A DNA stretch of 64,000 nt from Sthenelais limicola. Its lineage: Eukaryota; Annelida; Polychaeta; Phyllodocida; Sigalionidae. A program made the translations under genes and the position numbers. A model generated the notes under the pieces. The model had not been told where the DNA came from. It saw only the letters and a program-made list of their open reading frames with translations, and did not search any database. Positions within the stretch are counted from its first letter, which is position 1. Each line of letters opens with the position of its first letter. Shown one piece after another: positions 35,801-49,810 of the stretch. The stretch lies in the NCBI GenBank assembly GCA_942159475.1, contig OW804094.1:131860755-131924754 (forward strand). Direction: 5' to 3'.

Positions 35801-38800
35801 TTAATACATTTTTATGGTTGCGATTATGTACAGTGAATGTAAAATAAGTGTTAAACACGAGTCTAATATTCACTTTAGAACTCATTTATGACGCCACTTT
35901 AGTTCCCAAAGCTATGTTTTTATTTCGTATTTCTCTTGTCTCACTGGAATCGAAACGGAGAAACTATCGATCTACTCCATTCAAACGTAGTTGATTTCAT
36001 TTGTTGCTTATCAGATGCCAGGTACTTAGTAGATCTATATGCCGTATCTACTAGATTTAGATAAGAAAACTCATATATACTACATTTAGGTCTCAAAGCT
36101 TTGAGTAATTACTCCGAATGCAAACAAAGGCTTGTGTACCTAAATTGGCGTGTACACGTTTTCTATCAGATGGGACAATACACATGTACGCATTATCTAT
36201 TGTGGCGAGAGTGGGTAACAATCCTAAACTCCCCCTCCACGTGGGTAATCCCCATGAGTCCCGCGACATGGAAATTTTAATGATCCTTAGGGGAGGCGCT
36301 TCTGGTTGTAAGGACATATAGTCTAACTAGAGCAAGCTTAGCCGTGTCCAATATGCGGCAATGAGCCCTTAATGCCCGCTAATCAAATTACGTAACGCCG
36401 GCAACACAGGCCAACAAAAGCCGAGGACAGACCACACCCAAGATCAGCTGAAGATGTTCCTTTATGCCTTCTACCTATGTACAGCAGAAGCCTTGAACTG
36501 CCGATTCCTCTTGCAGGCAATCTAATCAATGGATTGCCATTGTGTTGCAGAACGCATTGATCTTCGCCTGATAGGATGCGTGGCGAACTTTTGCTATTGG
36601 GTTTTTATAGCGATTTATCGCTTTAACCTCGAGGTTGGGATTTCTGGGTTTCTAGGTCTCCCTAGTCAGTCAAGGTGGTGGTGGAGGAGGGGGGCCGTCG
36701 TGGGTTCAGTGGTTGTGGTGATGCTGTGGCGCGAGAACGCTATATCTTGCTTTCCAAGCGATCGGTCATACCACCTGGTGTGAAGAGGAACAACTAGCCT
36801 AGACGAATACTTGCCTTCACCTGCCTGTTTCCTATAGAAACGGGAGAAAATTAATTTCCTACCCAGGAAGAAAATGTGACTAGAGGCTAACTGGTATATT
36901 TCTCCTGGTGTCTACCTCCATTTGTTTCTGGGAAAATAATCACGTTTAAATGTATTCGCAGTAACCTAGACGCATAAGGCGGAGGAAATCGACCAAGTAT
37001 GTTGCCAGCTGTTCCTATTTCCAATAACCTTGACGCACAAATAGTGGACTGAATCACTGGCCTGCTATAAGGTATTCTCATATAATTCTATAGTCTGGTC
37101 TGTTTTGCTTTTTATGTGCGGGCAAGTTTGGGAATGCATGGTAACAGACCCAGCCATTATGTATGAGCATTTAGTTGATGTCATCTGTAACTAGACCACA
37201 GCATGGAGTGCTCATTCATTGTGTATTGCTGCTGCTGCTTGCAGTACTACTACACGATCCAACATCATTGCATTGCTCGATCGATAGAGAAGCTTGCCTA
37301 CATTAGTGAAAAGAGTCTGCAGCAGATGTACCCGTTGCACTAAGAGCTGCTGATCACACCCTCGTCTGTGCTGTTCAGTTTGGGATCTCCTCTCTCATTC
37401 CCTCTCTACATGGATGGAGATAGTGAGCATAGATGAAACTCTGCCCCATGACTAATGATAGTGTTGGCATCCATATAAAAGCATTAGATACCTGCCTGAT
37501 GAGAAAGAGTCTGTATGGTATAGTCGGGATTTATTCCGAGGGATCGTTGATAAATCTTAGGGGTTATGTGCTTAAGTATAGAGATAGCTGACTTGACACT
37601 GTTATCGATCCAAGATTTCCTTTACGACCTCGGATCTGCCAGTTAATACCGCGTATTTCTGATGGTCTCCCCCCTCCAAGCCCCCACTCTAGTGCACCTC
37701 AGAGAGATGATCCCTGTGAGTTGGTAAATGAAATGGAGCCCACTCTCTCGAGGGCCATTTTGAAATTCGAGACACTGGCCTTAATTTAAACTAGTTGGAA
37801 TGGGATTTTCAGGAGGTGTTACTTTCATGATAATGGCAAGTTCCAATCCTCTGCGCAGTTTTTCACTCCTTGGTTTCCGTTCGAAGCATTTCCCTCCCAT
37901 TTCCCGGACCATTCTTATTCCTCACTTCACTCTCCCACCTACTCCCCTCCCGGGACACACTTGCCAGCCATTGCCCATTAACATACAATATGTAACATGC
38001 TGGAGAGCTGGGAAATAGTATTACAGAGGAGAAATACTGACTGTTCTCAAGTATATCCGTGTGCGTGGGTCACCATATTAAGCATTAGTGTGACACTACA
38101 AAGCATAAGGGCCTTTGGAGCTGGTGCAACGACCTGGATTTTACTCGAATATAACAACCGAGTATGTGGGAACTACAAAAGCCTTCTGTGTGCCAACCTT
38201 TGGCCACAGGCGAGGTTGGTTTTATTTGGCCTAAAATTTGTATAATTTACGTCCTGGAACGCTATGGGAAAAATATCCTACGGAGACACAATGATAGCAA
38301 AGTAAGACGGACACGTCTGCGAGCAGGACTTTCTCCCGATTGGAAATAAGTTTTATTTCTCTGGCCCACCTGGTTTTTCCAGATTCGAAAGCTGGTAAAA
38401 TGCGCTGCTGCTAGAAAGCAAGTCTAGCTCGCACTTAGGAGTTGTATGCAACGAGTCGGGAGGCTCAGAAACAGAAATCCCCCTTTCCTCCTCCTCCCCT
38501 CCTCAACCTCACAGTTGTAGCTCCCAGACACCATATATTTCATTTACCTGACTCCTCAAGGAACTGACTGTGGTCTACCTTTCAATGATTTGGTTTTACT
38601 CCTTTTTCTTTTCTTTTCCAGGAAATGACATTTCTATAGTTAGAATTGTCTCGTCTATTGAAGGACATTACAATATGCTCATTATTGTTAAAATGCCCCT
38701 CTTTTGAGGTTCAATATTTGTGATGAAGAACTGTACGCCCCCTTTTTTCTCAACACTCAAAAAAGTCCCATTAGCCGAGATTGTGCCGGGGAAGAACCCA

Positions 38801-39825
38801 CGGATAGAATTGCTCAAGGCATCCCCCAAGACTTAGGAATTAAGTTACCTAAAATGGTTTGCGCTAGTTCGCTTTCAGTGGCTTGTTTAAAATAGATTAT
38901 CAATTTTGTTGTTGTTGTGATTGATTATAAGTTATTTATACAAATAGCATTACGGACGAGGAGAAGTTCTTGGTATACAACTAACATACTATTGCGGAGA
39001 AGACAGCGCTGGTGCGCCAGGCGGGCTGTGGGGAGGCGGGGAGCACTGCACACATCCAGGCCATATTGATTTTACCAGGCTCGATGTGTTCTTAGTCAAC
39101 ACATACTCTCTTACTCCTTTATACCTTATTGTAGAATTGACACTCGCCTATTTGCCTCTCCAATGGGAAATATATCTGTCATTTGCACATATGTCTCGAT
39201 AGAATTTCATTATAGCGCATTTTGTGCCAGGCATTTTATTATTGCATGTCTGCTCTTGTCTCTGACTCTGTGTATAACATATATTATTCGCCAGTTGTGT
39301 TGGTAGTGGTTTGGCAAGCCTCGTACTGTGCTGCTGCAGCATAACCACATGATTCAGTCAAGGATATATTATACACCTTAATATACAGTGTAACCATATT
39401 TTGCATCCAATCCCATCAGTGCTGCCAGTGATCACTCGCTAAATACTGATGGGCTTCATTTTTATCACCATTGACCACACTCTGCCTCCTCAGGCCTATG
39501 AAAAATGGATGATAAAATGTCCTGTCCAGTAGTATGCGTCTAAACCTCTCAGCTGAGGGAATATGGTAACGCCTAAGTACATCAAATGGACTCCTACACA
39601 TTTCATTGCCGTTTGCTCTGTCCATGGCATGATCATCCTTTATGGGAGCGGGTGATGGGTTATACGTGCGTACATGTATGCATGTGAGAGGAATGGGGTT
39701 CGCGGGAAGCATGGACTGTGAATATCCAGTCTGGCTGCGCCTAGAATTAGAAAGGCCCCCCGTGCTATTCATTAAAACTGGTTCATATCGTGGTGAAATC
39801 AATGCTAAAGCTAACAGGACTAACA

Positions 39826-39862
39826 CCCCCCCCCCCCCCCCCCCGCACCCGCCCCGCCCCTA
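39826..39862. repeat. Poly-C / C-rich tract
   Basis: Nineteen C, then GCACCCGCCCCGCCCCTACCC. Confidence 0.9.
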
Positions 39863-40290
39863 CCCAGTGTTAAAGCTGGCTACATTTACCTTTCAACATT
39901 AAAACCTGTGTTCATCGGACAATGATGGGACATGATAAGCTTTACATGACACTCTGGGCGTGCGCTTTATATTTTTACATTGGTCATGTCCGCCTTTGGC
40001 AGGCCATACGGATCTATTAGAAGGAAGGCGTTATTTGGGCCGGCTTTGGTTGGTTGTTTGTAAGGCTTAATGCCGACTTACTGCTCCAGTGTCACACATG
40101 GGGCCTGGAGTTTTTCAACATATTCTTTTGCAAACCGGAGGCAACATGTGCCCATAGCCGAGGGAAATCATTTACATATATGACTCAGGAGATAATGCCT
40201 CTGGAAATTTATGTGAATTTTAGCATGGTAATTACAACCCAATTCACAAATCAGTATATATACAGCCAATTGATGGACTGTGTTAGTTTA

Positions 40291-40325
40291 CAGCAGCAAC
40301 AGCAGCCGCCGCAGCTGCAGCAACT
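40291..40325 (+). repeat. CAG/CCG-type trinucleotide repeat
   Basis: CAGCAGCAACAGCAGCCGCC followed by GCAGCTGCAGCAA. A degenerate triplet repeat in non-coding DNA; it does not lie in a supported exon. Confidence 0.8.
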
Positions 40326-43300
40326 AATATAACAACTTGAACTGGCCTTTAAGAAATCAGAACAAATGTTTATTATTGAGAGTTGAGTGTTGTCACTGCG
40401 TGTGGATGGAGGTGTTTATAAAAGGCTGGAACATGGAGTTGGGGAAGGAGTGTGTTCATGACCTCAGTATTTCCTTCTACCTTCAACATTACAGGTATGA
40501 AAAGGCCAAACGTGTCACCGCGATAACAGAACCGTGTTAGGAAGTACCTCCTGTACTAACCACTGGTGATGTGCAGACTCATGTTTCTCTGTTCTTCGCG
40601 CTGCGCTCAATAAATATCCCAGCTGTAAATAAGGTATTGGGCTGTTTATTTAAACAGTTACTCTACAGTCCTGATATTTAGGCGAATGAATTTATCATTG
40701 TTTTCATGATCTCAATGACGAGAACGTTTGATCCAGGTTGTTATTTGAAAATACTGGTTGCTTTGAAATATTGTTTCTGTGATATTCATAAAGGATTAAG
40801 AAAATTGACTGTGGGTGATTTACTCAGCTCTGGCTATTAACTATATAGTCGCAATCCCTTAATAATCTGCGTATGTGCAAATTAATTTTAAAATCCAGCT
40901 CCCATTTATTATAACAATTCACTAGATTCACATTTCGGTGTACGCCAAAATCCCTGGAAGCGGTGGTTTAACATAATGTTGCCTGCTCTCCGCCGACTCG
41001 ACTTGAAATTCTTTTTTCAGAAACATGAGAGTAGCAGAATATCGATACTTTCAGTTAGAAGTCTGGACAGAACATTGAAAATTAAGTGATATTAGATTGC
41101 CTAAGGGCATTATTATGTTTGCCCACTTGCACATGTATGTATGCTTCCTTGTGCCAAACTGAATCCTATAAAACATCGCCAATTAAAACTGACTGAATTA
41201 TAGACGTGGCTCAATGTTACCTCTATAATTCCTAATGACTGCATAGAGGTTAGTGTGATCGCGCTGAATCACGCTCTCGTACTAATGATCTCATCAGAGC
41301 CTCGAGCAAACTATCCCTGTGCCGCCCTTTTCCATCCACAAATTGAGGCTATTTTAATTTGCCCGAGGGACAAAAAGCATTGAAAATTAAACAAAATGTC
41401 TAATAATGACCCAACATGTGTACAAATAAGGATTAGAGCCCCAGAAGCATGCTAGTGTCAGGGACTGCGTTTGTTATGACCCCTTCCCAGGCGCACAACT
41501 CAATCTTTCCTCATGGGTCCGCAATATCTTTTTGTGATTAGTTGCAAGAACGCATATGAACTTGTGCAACTGCATTTGGACATCGTCATGATGACTAAAC
41601 TAATCTTTCGCCGTCTCGTGACAAGAGAAATGACGAATATCAAGGCAAAAGAGGATTGGCGTCAGTACTGAGTAGCCTTTCTAAACGCAATGTCGCATTT
41701 ATTCAGTGATAAGTTTTACTTGGGTTAGAGCTTGCATTGTCCGATGTACTTTCGCCAAAAGCGCCATTGGATATGCTTCTGGAGACGCGTTACATTACAT
41801 GTAAGTCAAATGGCTGAATCCACGACGTTATTGCGTGCATTAATATTCATTGATTGCCTCCTTGCCTTATTTAGATGGGTTGTTTTGTTTGGCGCTTGTG
41901 ACTGTTCCCACCCATCCATTCCTCTGTATGATATTACCATAGATGGAAGAGGATGATTTGCCCATCATCTTTCCGTCTCCTCTTATAGAAGTATCCGCTG
42001 CGCGGTCACCAGACCTTTCTGAATATTCAGTCCCTCCCCCTGGTGTTATTTACGACAACTAGCCTTGCCTGGCTGAGATGGGTGGAGAGCGCGATGCAGA
42101 TGTTCCTTCTCTACAACCAGCAACTGCGCCTTTAAATAACAATCTCAACTAAAAGGCTAGACACAATCATGAAGATGTATTCCTTATTCAAGTAGAAATA
42201 TCCCAATGGCGTAGTAAAGCCGGCAATCAGCTTACTGATTCTACGATCAAGTCATCAAATAATTAAGGAGGCTAAATAATAATCCCAATATTTAGGATCG
42301 TAGTCTCAAATACTCTAATAACGATTTGTACCCATTGGAATTGTTATACAAACTTTCCTTAAGTTTAAATCTATATTCCTTAGAGGAGTATTGCGGCTAC
42401 TTTATAACTGAGTCCTAATTCCCCCTTTGTACTGATACTAGATGAAAATGTAGTTTTTCCGGTATGTATCATTACGGGTCTTGTTTACCAAGGCAAGAGT
42501 GTACACAAATAACTCAGGCTGGTCTTTGTCGATAAGGCTTGGGTTATTGCTTATTGCACAGTCCTTGGCAGGGGAAACAGGTGCGACTGGGATCTATATA
42601 CGGTAATATTTCTGGGACTATGTTAACATGAATAATTCAAAAACCCGTGGAGCATGAGTCAATACATTTTAAATATTCTTTGTAATAAAAAGGCTCAGCC
42701 TTGGTTTATTTAAGTCTAGATGTTATCTGTTGGATCGGTTATGATGGATTGTCTCTAGATTTATCTTCACTTTATCTTCAAAGATTTATAATCATCCATG
42801 CTCTCTTTGTCCTAATTACCGTTTCTCCATACATTATTCTTCGGTAATATTTCCGGGGAGGGGAATTTTTAAGGCTGTTTTATTTGAACAAATTGGCAAT
42901 GCAGCAGCAGTTTGGAAAACATGTTGAGATTACTACCCGGTGAAATTTTATTGATTAATTTTTGACCGTCTGATAGGTTACCAGGCTGTTAGTTTAGTTC
43001 AGCGCCATAGTTGGTCTTCACTAACTTCTCCGCTTATGTCTACAGTCTAGTCGAGTTTGAACACGCTAACGGGTGCAATATATCCTACTCTTTGAATACA
43101 TGTACTAGCAATGAGTCTTTATTGTGCATAGTGCCACAGGCAGTCATGCACACATAGTAGGTATTATTGCGCTGTAAGATAATATTTGAAACAAGACTTG
43201 AACATGGGTCTGACCACTTCTTCTTGGCACAACTATTGAATCCTCTGCTGGCTGTGTGTGCGTGTGCGTGCGTCTACAGCCTCAGTGTGGGGCGAGTGCT

Positions 43301-44057
43301 GCCAATGATGATGGTGATCATGTTATCAGGTGTTATTCGCCGACTCGACCTTTTCAAACCATAATCAACGTCGGTCCGTCCAGGTCTGAATAATTCCCTT
43401 TCACCAACGCCTGAGGGAGTATTATGGCAAGGTCTTAATGTTTCCTTTGCCACCAACCTACCTGTGTATTTTGTCGTATTTGGTATAATATACATATATA
43501 ATATACAGCAAGGTTGTGTGTGTGTGTGTTTTATCCTCGTTTTCTGGTGAAGAGGATTATATATAAATATATATATAATATGTATGGATTGTTATTCGCG
43601 CAGTTACGTTGTTGCATAACTTGTTTAGGGTGCATGTACTCCTCACATTTTCGATTGTAAGTCCCATCTGCGTAGTTTCAAACTTTGTAAATTAATCTTC
43701 GATATATTTAAATGATTAAAGACATTGATGTTCTTTAGTTATGAATATTATGTCCCTTTTTCATTTAGCTGCGTCCTACTTTTTTATTAATTGTCATTTA
43801 GTTGATAAATTTTCGGACTTTGTAGGATATCACTGGGTAACTTATTTAGTTTACATAATTGTTTGCTAATTCGTTGCTTTCATATGTGTTCATACCTACA
43901 TTTACTTTTATCTAGCTAATTGACTGATCACTTGTTGATTGGATTCATTATTGTTATGGTATAATACATCGTTTTTTAAAAGTTTTTTTTTCATAAACTG
44001 GCCAATCAAACCTCAAAGCATAGTATTTAATTGTGTATTCTGTTTTGTATTTTGCAG

Positions 44058-44172
44058 AAGCCGCCGTACTTGAGGTACTGTTGACTACCTGACACAGTTG
44101 ACACCCACAGTCTTCACCCACAGTCTGTATACAGCTGGAGGGGCCGCGCGAGTGTGGGTGGCATCCAAATCA
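44058..44172 (+). other. 5' leader part of the first coding exon, Ski-like gene
   Basis: The acceptor TTGTATTTTGCAG ends at 44057. The leader carries an in-frame TGA at 44071-44073, and the first ATG in the coding frame is at 44173. This shows that the coding region starts in this exon and that at least one non-coding exon lies upstream. Confidence 0.7.
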
Positions 44173-47100
44173 ATGAAGAAGAAACACGCCTCGAGTATGA
44201 TGCAGCCAACCAACTTCACTGACTTTAATCCATTAGATGTACTCGCTGCTGCTGCATCGTTACAGAGACGCTCCGACCAAACTGATGATGATAGTGAGAA
44301 TGACAGCCAGAAAACTGGATCTGGTTCCAATAACGAAGAAGAGTCCAAGGAAGGCGCCGAAGACGAAGACGGCACAGAGACTGTAGAAAAATGTGAGACA
44401 AAGGTAGCCCCCGCCGACGCTCAGGAGAGCAGTGTGTCGAAGGTGGTGGAACCTGCTAAAGAAGTGGGTAAAATCAAGGTGCCCACCAACGGAGAGACAA
44501 TCCTTGTGAAAAAGGCGGGTGTAGAAATAGTTGCCCGCAACCACTCCGCTGATGGGAAGACTGTCGGTGTGGGTGTTAACAGAACTGTTGTGACTCTCGG
44601 GGATGCCAGCAAGATGATCATACCGACGCAAAAGGGCAACAAGGCCCTGACCGTGGTGAGGATCAACAAACAGCAATTGACAGACCATTCATATGCTTAT
44701 GTCTGCCAGTTGCAAAACCTAAAGCATGAGGAGGATGAAGGCTACAGCTCCCGATCTAGCTTGGACGAGGAGGCCGAGGAGCTTGTCCAGAGGAATGGCC
44801 ACTCTGGAGTCTCCAATATCGGTGGCATGGTAGGCAGAGCTTCAACTCCTACAGTTTCTCCAAAGATTCAGCCTAGGCATGTCACCATTGGTGCTCTAGC
44901 CACCCCAAAAACAGTAGTAACATCTCCTGTGGTGGCCAGGAAAAGTGAAGAGATCACTCCACCCACTGCAGTTTCACAGAATGACCTCTCTCGAAAACCT
45001 ACCAAAATAGTGATCGTGAGCCAGGATTCTAAGGTGCAGGGGTTCATATCTGGGGCCAACATTGTCAGTCCAGGATCCACCACTTCTTCTACTATTACAG
45101 CAGTTCCCGCAGCAGTAGGTGCCACTGTCAACCCGCTGGCTGGCACCCTCAAATCGGAGGGGAATGCTGTTCTCAGGACTCTACTGAGGCAAAGACCCAG
45201 CATCCAGACGTCACCCAAGGGTGGCAATGCTAAGGTGGTGGTGGCAGGCAACTTGTCTGGGCGGGTCATCAATGTGCTTAAGGGTGGTGGTAGCATCGCC
45301 TTGGCGCCACCCACATCAAACAACCTCCTGCAGAGTGTGGAAGATGTAACGTTCACTGCCCCTCTCCCGCAGACAAGGACCAAGTTTAGTGAGCCTCCTG
45401 TGCCCGCAGCACCCGAGGCACCACAAACTGCCAACACGGCAGCAACCCCAACAACAGGGACAGTAGAGTTAGGGAATGGGGATGGTGAGTTGGATGTTCA
45501 GTCACAAGTGCCTGCTGACACTAATGATACACAAGAGGAGGTTGTACCTGAAGATATAGGCGTGACTCAGCAGCAGGGCCAGGAACTGCTGCTTCAACAT
45601 CAGTCTGACGATCAAACAGAACAAGAACAGACTGATCCTAATGTTAATGTAACGCCCGAAGTGGTAGAAGACAACACAAAATTGGACTGTGATACACCAA
45701 TACTGAACCCTGAGGAAGCCAGTGAGAACATTGTAGAAGGGGTGACAACACCAGACCCCGAGGTTTTCCAAGAGGAGTCACCCATGGGAGAAGCGTTACC
45801 TCCCCCTTCTGAGGAACAAACACCATCTGAGGAATCTAGTCGACATTGGTCGGAGGCTAGCACAGAAGATGAAGCCAGTTGTGACAGCAAAGGGCTTATT
45901 GCTGTGGACACGACCCCTGTCATGTCACCTAGCACAGACTATTCCTCCCCTCTGCTCTCCCCCGTCTGTGAGCGGGACGTGCCCATGATGTCCCCCTTGG
46001 TGGAATCACAGAGTTCATGTGACATTTTCAGGCTACCCTACGTTGTCAAGCCTCTATCTACGTCCTCATCCCCCTCGTCAGGAAAAACAGTCAAGGATAT
46101 AGAGAATGAACTTGTTGGTGACGATACCTGCTTCGGTGTTGCCAGCAAAGTCTTCATGAAAGATATTGAAGAAGGCGAAAACTCCTGCCCCCCTTTGTTA
46201 ACTTCAGGGAATGATGCCTCCTCAACAGAAGAAGAAAGTTCTGAGACCTTACTGGGAGACTCGGCAGAAGAAGCGGACTCCCAGGTTTTGTCCTCGTGTG
46301 AACAGCCATCAGATGGTGCTTTGCAAACAGAAATAAACATTAGTGCAGACCCTAGTGTCGAGCCCAATAATCCCAAACCTGCAGATTTGTGTCTCGAATC
46401 CCCCAGCCAGGGTGAAAGCCCTGCTGAAGTACCGGATCAAACTGAAAGTACTGACAATGGACAAACAATAGTTGCGGAGGTACAATCAATCTCCGCTCAT
46501 TCCAGTGCGAACACACCGGAATCGCCTGAATCTATGGAAGGGGAGAATGTCATCACGCCCCCTATTAGCGAGGATTCCAAGGATTCTGTTGAGATTCCTG
46601 TTTTAGAGGCAGGGGTCGGTGACGCGTTGAAATCAGTCAGCTTTACACCACTTGAAGGCAAGAACTCTAAGAACCAATATATTATAGAAGACGACGAGTC
46701 ACCTGTTGCTAAGTTTGGACCACCCCGAGTAATGAGTGATGAAGTCTTGAATAGCACGTGTGCTAGTCCTATCACATTGGCCATTCCTGCATCGTCACCT
46801 TCGACTGTACAACTCTCGGCAACAGCTGACCCCACTAAAGCCCTCAGTTTACATGCTAATGTGTGTGTAAATGGCAAGACATCGTCTCCTAAGGAACCAG
46901 TGAAGATGATCATGACCACAGAAGCTGGACCCCGTTCCCTCTTCACTGCCGTGCGGAGGCCCTTGATGGCCGGCATGAAAGCGTTGCCTGGCAACTTACA
47001 AGTCCTCCCGATGGTGCAATCGGCGAAGGGCACTGGAGGAGTTATGCACGTGGTGCCAGTGAGTGGGGCTCGGGGCTTGATGACGCAAATCATTCCAAAA

Positions 47101-49810
47101 ACAGGAGGACAAATTGTGACTGGTGTGCCCATGCTGGGTGGGAAAACGGTGATGTTACCGGACGCCAGCAAGGGGAGAATGAGCACCCTCCTGGTCCCTG
47201 TCAGTGTGACCTCTGCCAGTGGCGTATCGCCAGCCTCGTCTATATCCCTCGTACAAAACTCTAAAAATAAGTTGTTGAATGTGAAACAAATGGACAGTCG
47301 AAAAATCAGGGCTGGCTCAGAATCTGAGAGCGTGGCTTCGCCCAAACCTCAGAGAAAGGATGTCACAAGTCCCTTGTTTTTCCATGGACGAATTACTCCT
47401 GTATCGTCAATTACTTCTGACACTTCAGAGCTCTTGTCCTCCCCCGAAAACTCACTTCATGCTGGATTCTCTGGTATCATTATGGGTGGAAGGACAACAC
47501 CGGACAATTTTGAAAATAAATCGGGTAGATTTTCATTAGATAAGGACAAGCTAGGTTTCAAAGCGAGCAGCAATTCTCTAATATTGGACTCAGACGATTC
47601 CATGTCCTCTGAATCAGGCTTTGCCACCAAGAAAGAAATAGGCATTGGTAGTATTGGAGCTATGGGCTCTCTGTCTTGGAAGAACATAGAGTCCCCCGCT
47701 CGTGGACTCACCCCTATAGGGATTGGAGGATCGGGAGGGAGGGAGTACGTTAGGATCCAAGGTGGAGAGGTTAAAACAGGTATTACCATGTCTGACGAAG
47801 ACAGCATGCCCCCTCTCGAACTGATGAACCAGAAAAAGACCAAGAACAAAAGTGTCGATGGCCTAGGTGGAAAGTCGATCCATGCTTATAGTAGGAAAAA
47901 GAAAAAGATGCCTGAACCTGCACTGAGTCCTCCACTGCCTGTGGACGAACTGAATCCCCAGATGGCCAGGCTTCACCCCCTCATTGACCACGACTACTGC
48001 ATGTTCACAGAGTTCAATGCTCAGATCCAGAGCAGTATCATAGCCACGACTGAGAGCAAAACGAAGATCGAGAAAAAGTATGCCAAGAAAAGCAAGGCTG
48101 TGAGAACGAAAGCAGGCCGAGCCTTGATCACAGAGGAATCAATTAAAGCATCGGTGAAGGCACATGAAGAAAAAACAACTGGGAAGGGAAAACGTGGTAG
48201 ACTAAAGAAAAGGTCTGCATCTAAAGACAAAGTTTTAACTGACGATGAACTATCATATGATGGGATAGACGATCAGATTGACCAAGTGAGCGTAGCGATT
48301 GAGGCGAAACCACGAAAGATGGAACCTAAACCGAGTAGAACATCTGAGCGACGGGCCAAAATGCAAGCATTGAAAGACGATAAGAACTATGTTAAGATCA
48401 CTGGCAGCTATCAGAACGAATTCGTCTACTTTGCCACCAAAAACAAACGTAACCGTCCACGCAAGTCTCTGGAAGATGCTAACGCCCCCAACCAGAAACA
48501 ACCTCAGGTCGGTGGAATGGCTGTGTTTGACTGGTACAAGGAAATGTCTCGAGCAGACAAGTCGTCCCACTTTGGTACACCCACAGGCTCCAGATTCGGC
48601 ACACCCACCACTTCGAGCCCCTCCTCCCCTGCACCTTACAATCCATCTGAAGCAGAAATTAACTCCATTTCCCCAGCACCGGCCAGTGACTCGCTTACCA
48701 CCATCACTACCTCAACAGCCACTTTGCCTGCGTCTCTGTCTAGCTCATTTAGACCTGAATCCACTACAATCCACGAATCCGACGTGGCCGACCTAGTGTG
48801 TGATCTGTCCGAGATCGACACTCTGGGTACGTCATCGGTACCACAGGTTCCTCCCGTCAACGACGTAGATCTCTCGCCATACCTTCTGGGCAGTCAAGAC
48901 GTCAAGTCAGGGCCCATGCCCAGCACCTCAGCCACTGAAGAAAACTCATCCAGTGAAGATGTGGACAGGATGGCGGAACAGGTTCGTTCAATGCTCAATA
49001 GTATGGGTGCTGACGAGCTGGAGAATCTGGAGCTGAAGCTCGGGAGTGTTGAGACTACACCCACTGGTATGACGGACACATCGTTTGATGGATTCCTCGG
49101 TGGTTTTACCCATAACCACAGCTCCCTCGCCACACCCAGCACCTCCAATAACCTGTGCGACCTGGACGAGATAAATGATAGCGACCTGCTTCGTTCTGAC
49201 ATAGCAAACATGAACACGATCCTCGGCGATGTTAAGACCACAGTGGCCACCACCACCCATTTAAAGCCCTCAGCCTCAGCTCCCAGTCTTCTAACTGAAG
49301 GTCAAGGCGAGAGGCTACCTACACCAGACCCCCATACATATGGTTACAGCAAAACATTGGAGTTCGGTAATGTGAAGCTGGACAAATCGGAGCTTTTCCC
49401 TGAAGTATCCACCCCCACTAGTACTCCTGATGTGTCAGCTCTGGCCGCAGACTCGGCTCCAGAACTGACCGTGGTCAGTATGTACTGGAATGACCTACCG
49501 GGACTGGTTCTTATGGGGCAGCAGTATGTACGGCTGGTAGACATCCACAAGCAAGTGTTACCTGCTAAAGACACTGGCATATTGAAGAAGCGTTGTCAAA
49601 TGATGGGTCTGCCCATTGCCAACTGTACTGAACTCCAGAGAGACTTCCTCGTGAGGTATGCTAACGCTGCTAAATCCAAGTCCACGGTGATCGTTTCTAA
49701 GGAAGCAGCTCAGACACTGATAGGTTTCTATGTTGAACCAAAGTCAAGAACGGCTAAACAGTCTTCATTGGACATAGCACCTTCTACCCCAGAACCTAGT
49801 CGTTCGCAAG
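44173..49810 (+). CDS. Ski-like gene, coding exon 1 (residues 1-1879)
   Basis: The start is ATG in AATCAATGAAG, the first ATG after an in-frame stop. It ends at CGCAAG|GTAACT with one base of a split codon. The frame stays open past the donor to TGA at 49951-49953, but the splice joins it in frame to the next exon. It carries the disordered region and the whole Dachshund-like domain. Confidence 0.85.

Larger units (their letters stand above)
6401..44057 (+). other. Long non-coding stretch, probable first intron of the Ski-like gene
   Basis: About 37.6 kb lie between the candidate donor at 6401 and the acceptor CAG at 44055-44057. I find no supported protein-coding exon in it. Open frames are short, lack splice-consistent ends, and match nothing I know; the longest (about 208 codons, 29730-30356, reverse) overlaps a poly-C tract. 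It holds a TA-flanked MITE, a 2-kb transposon with a nested MITE, palindromes, poly-C/CA tracts and some promoter-like motifs, listed separately. Stretches 6.4-10.2, 10.45-19.5, 21.6-27.8 and 30.4-44.0 kb otherwise show nothing I can name. The long first intron of a regulatory gene is a usual home for enhancers, which cannot be recognised by eye. Confidence 0.4.

Noticed and set aside
40417..40495. TATAAAAG with a downstream ACAG|GTATGA donor as a further first exon
   Set aside because: The nearest initiator-like sites are 41-49 bases from the TATA start, too far for a standard core promoter.
44260..49580. Many reverse-strand frames (up to 282 codons) opposite the large exon
   Set aside because: They mirror the codon pattern of the real gene and change frame repeatedly; no start or splice logic supports them.
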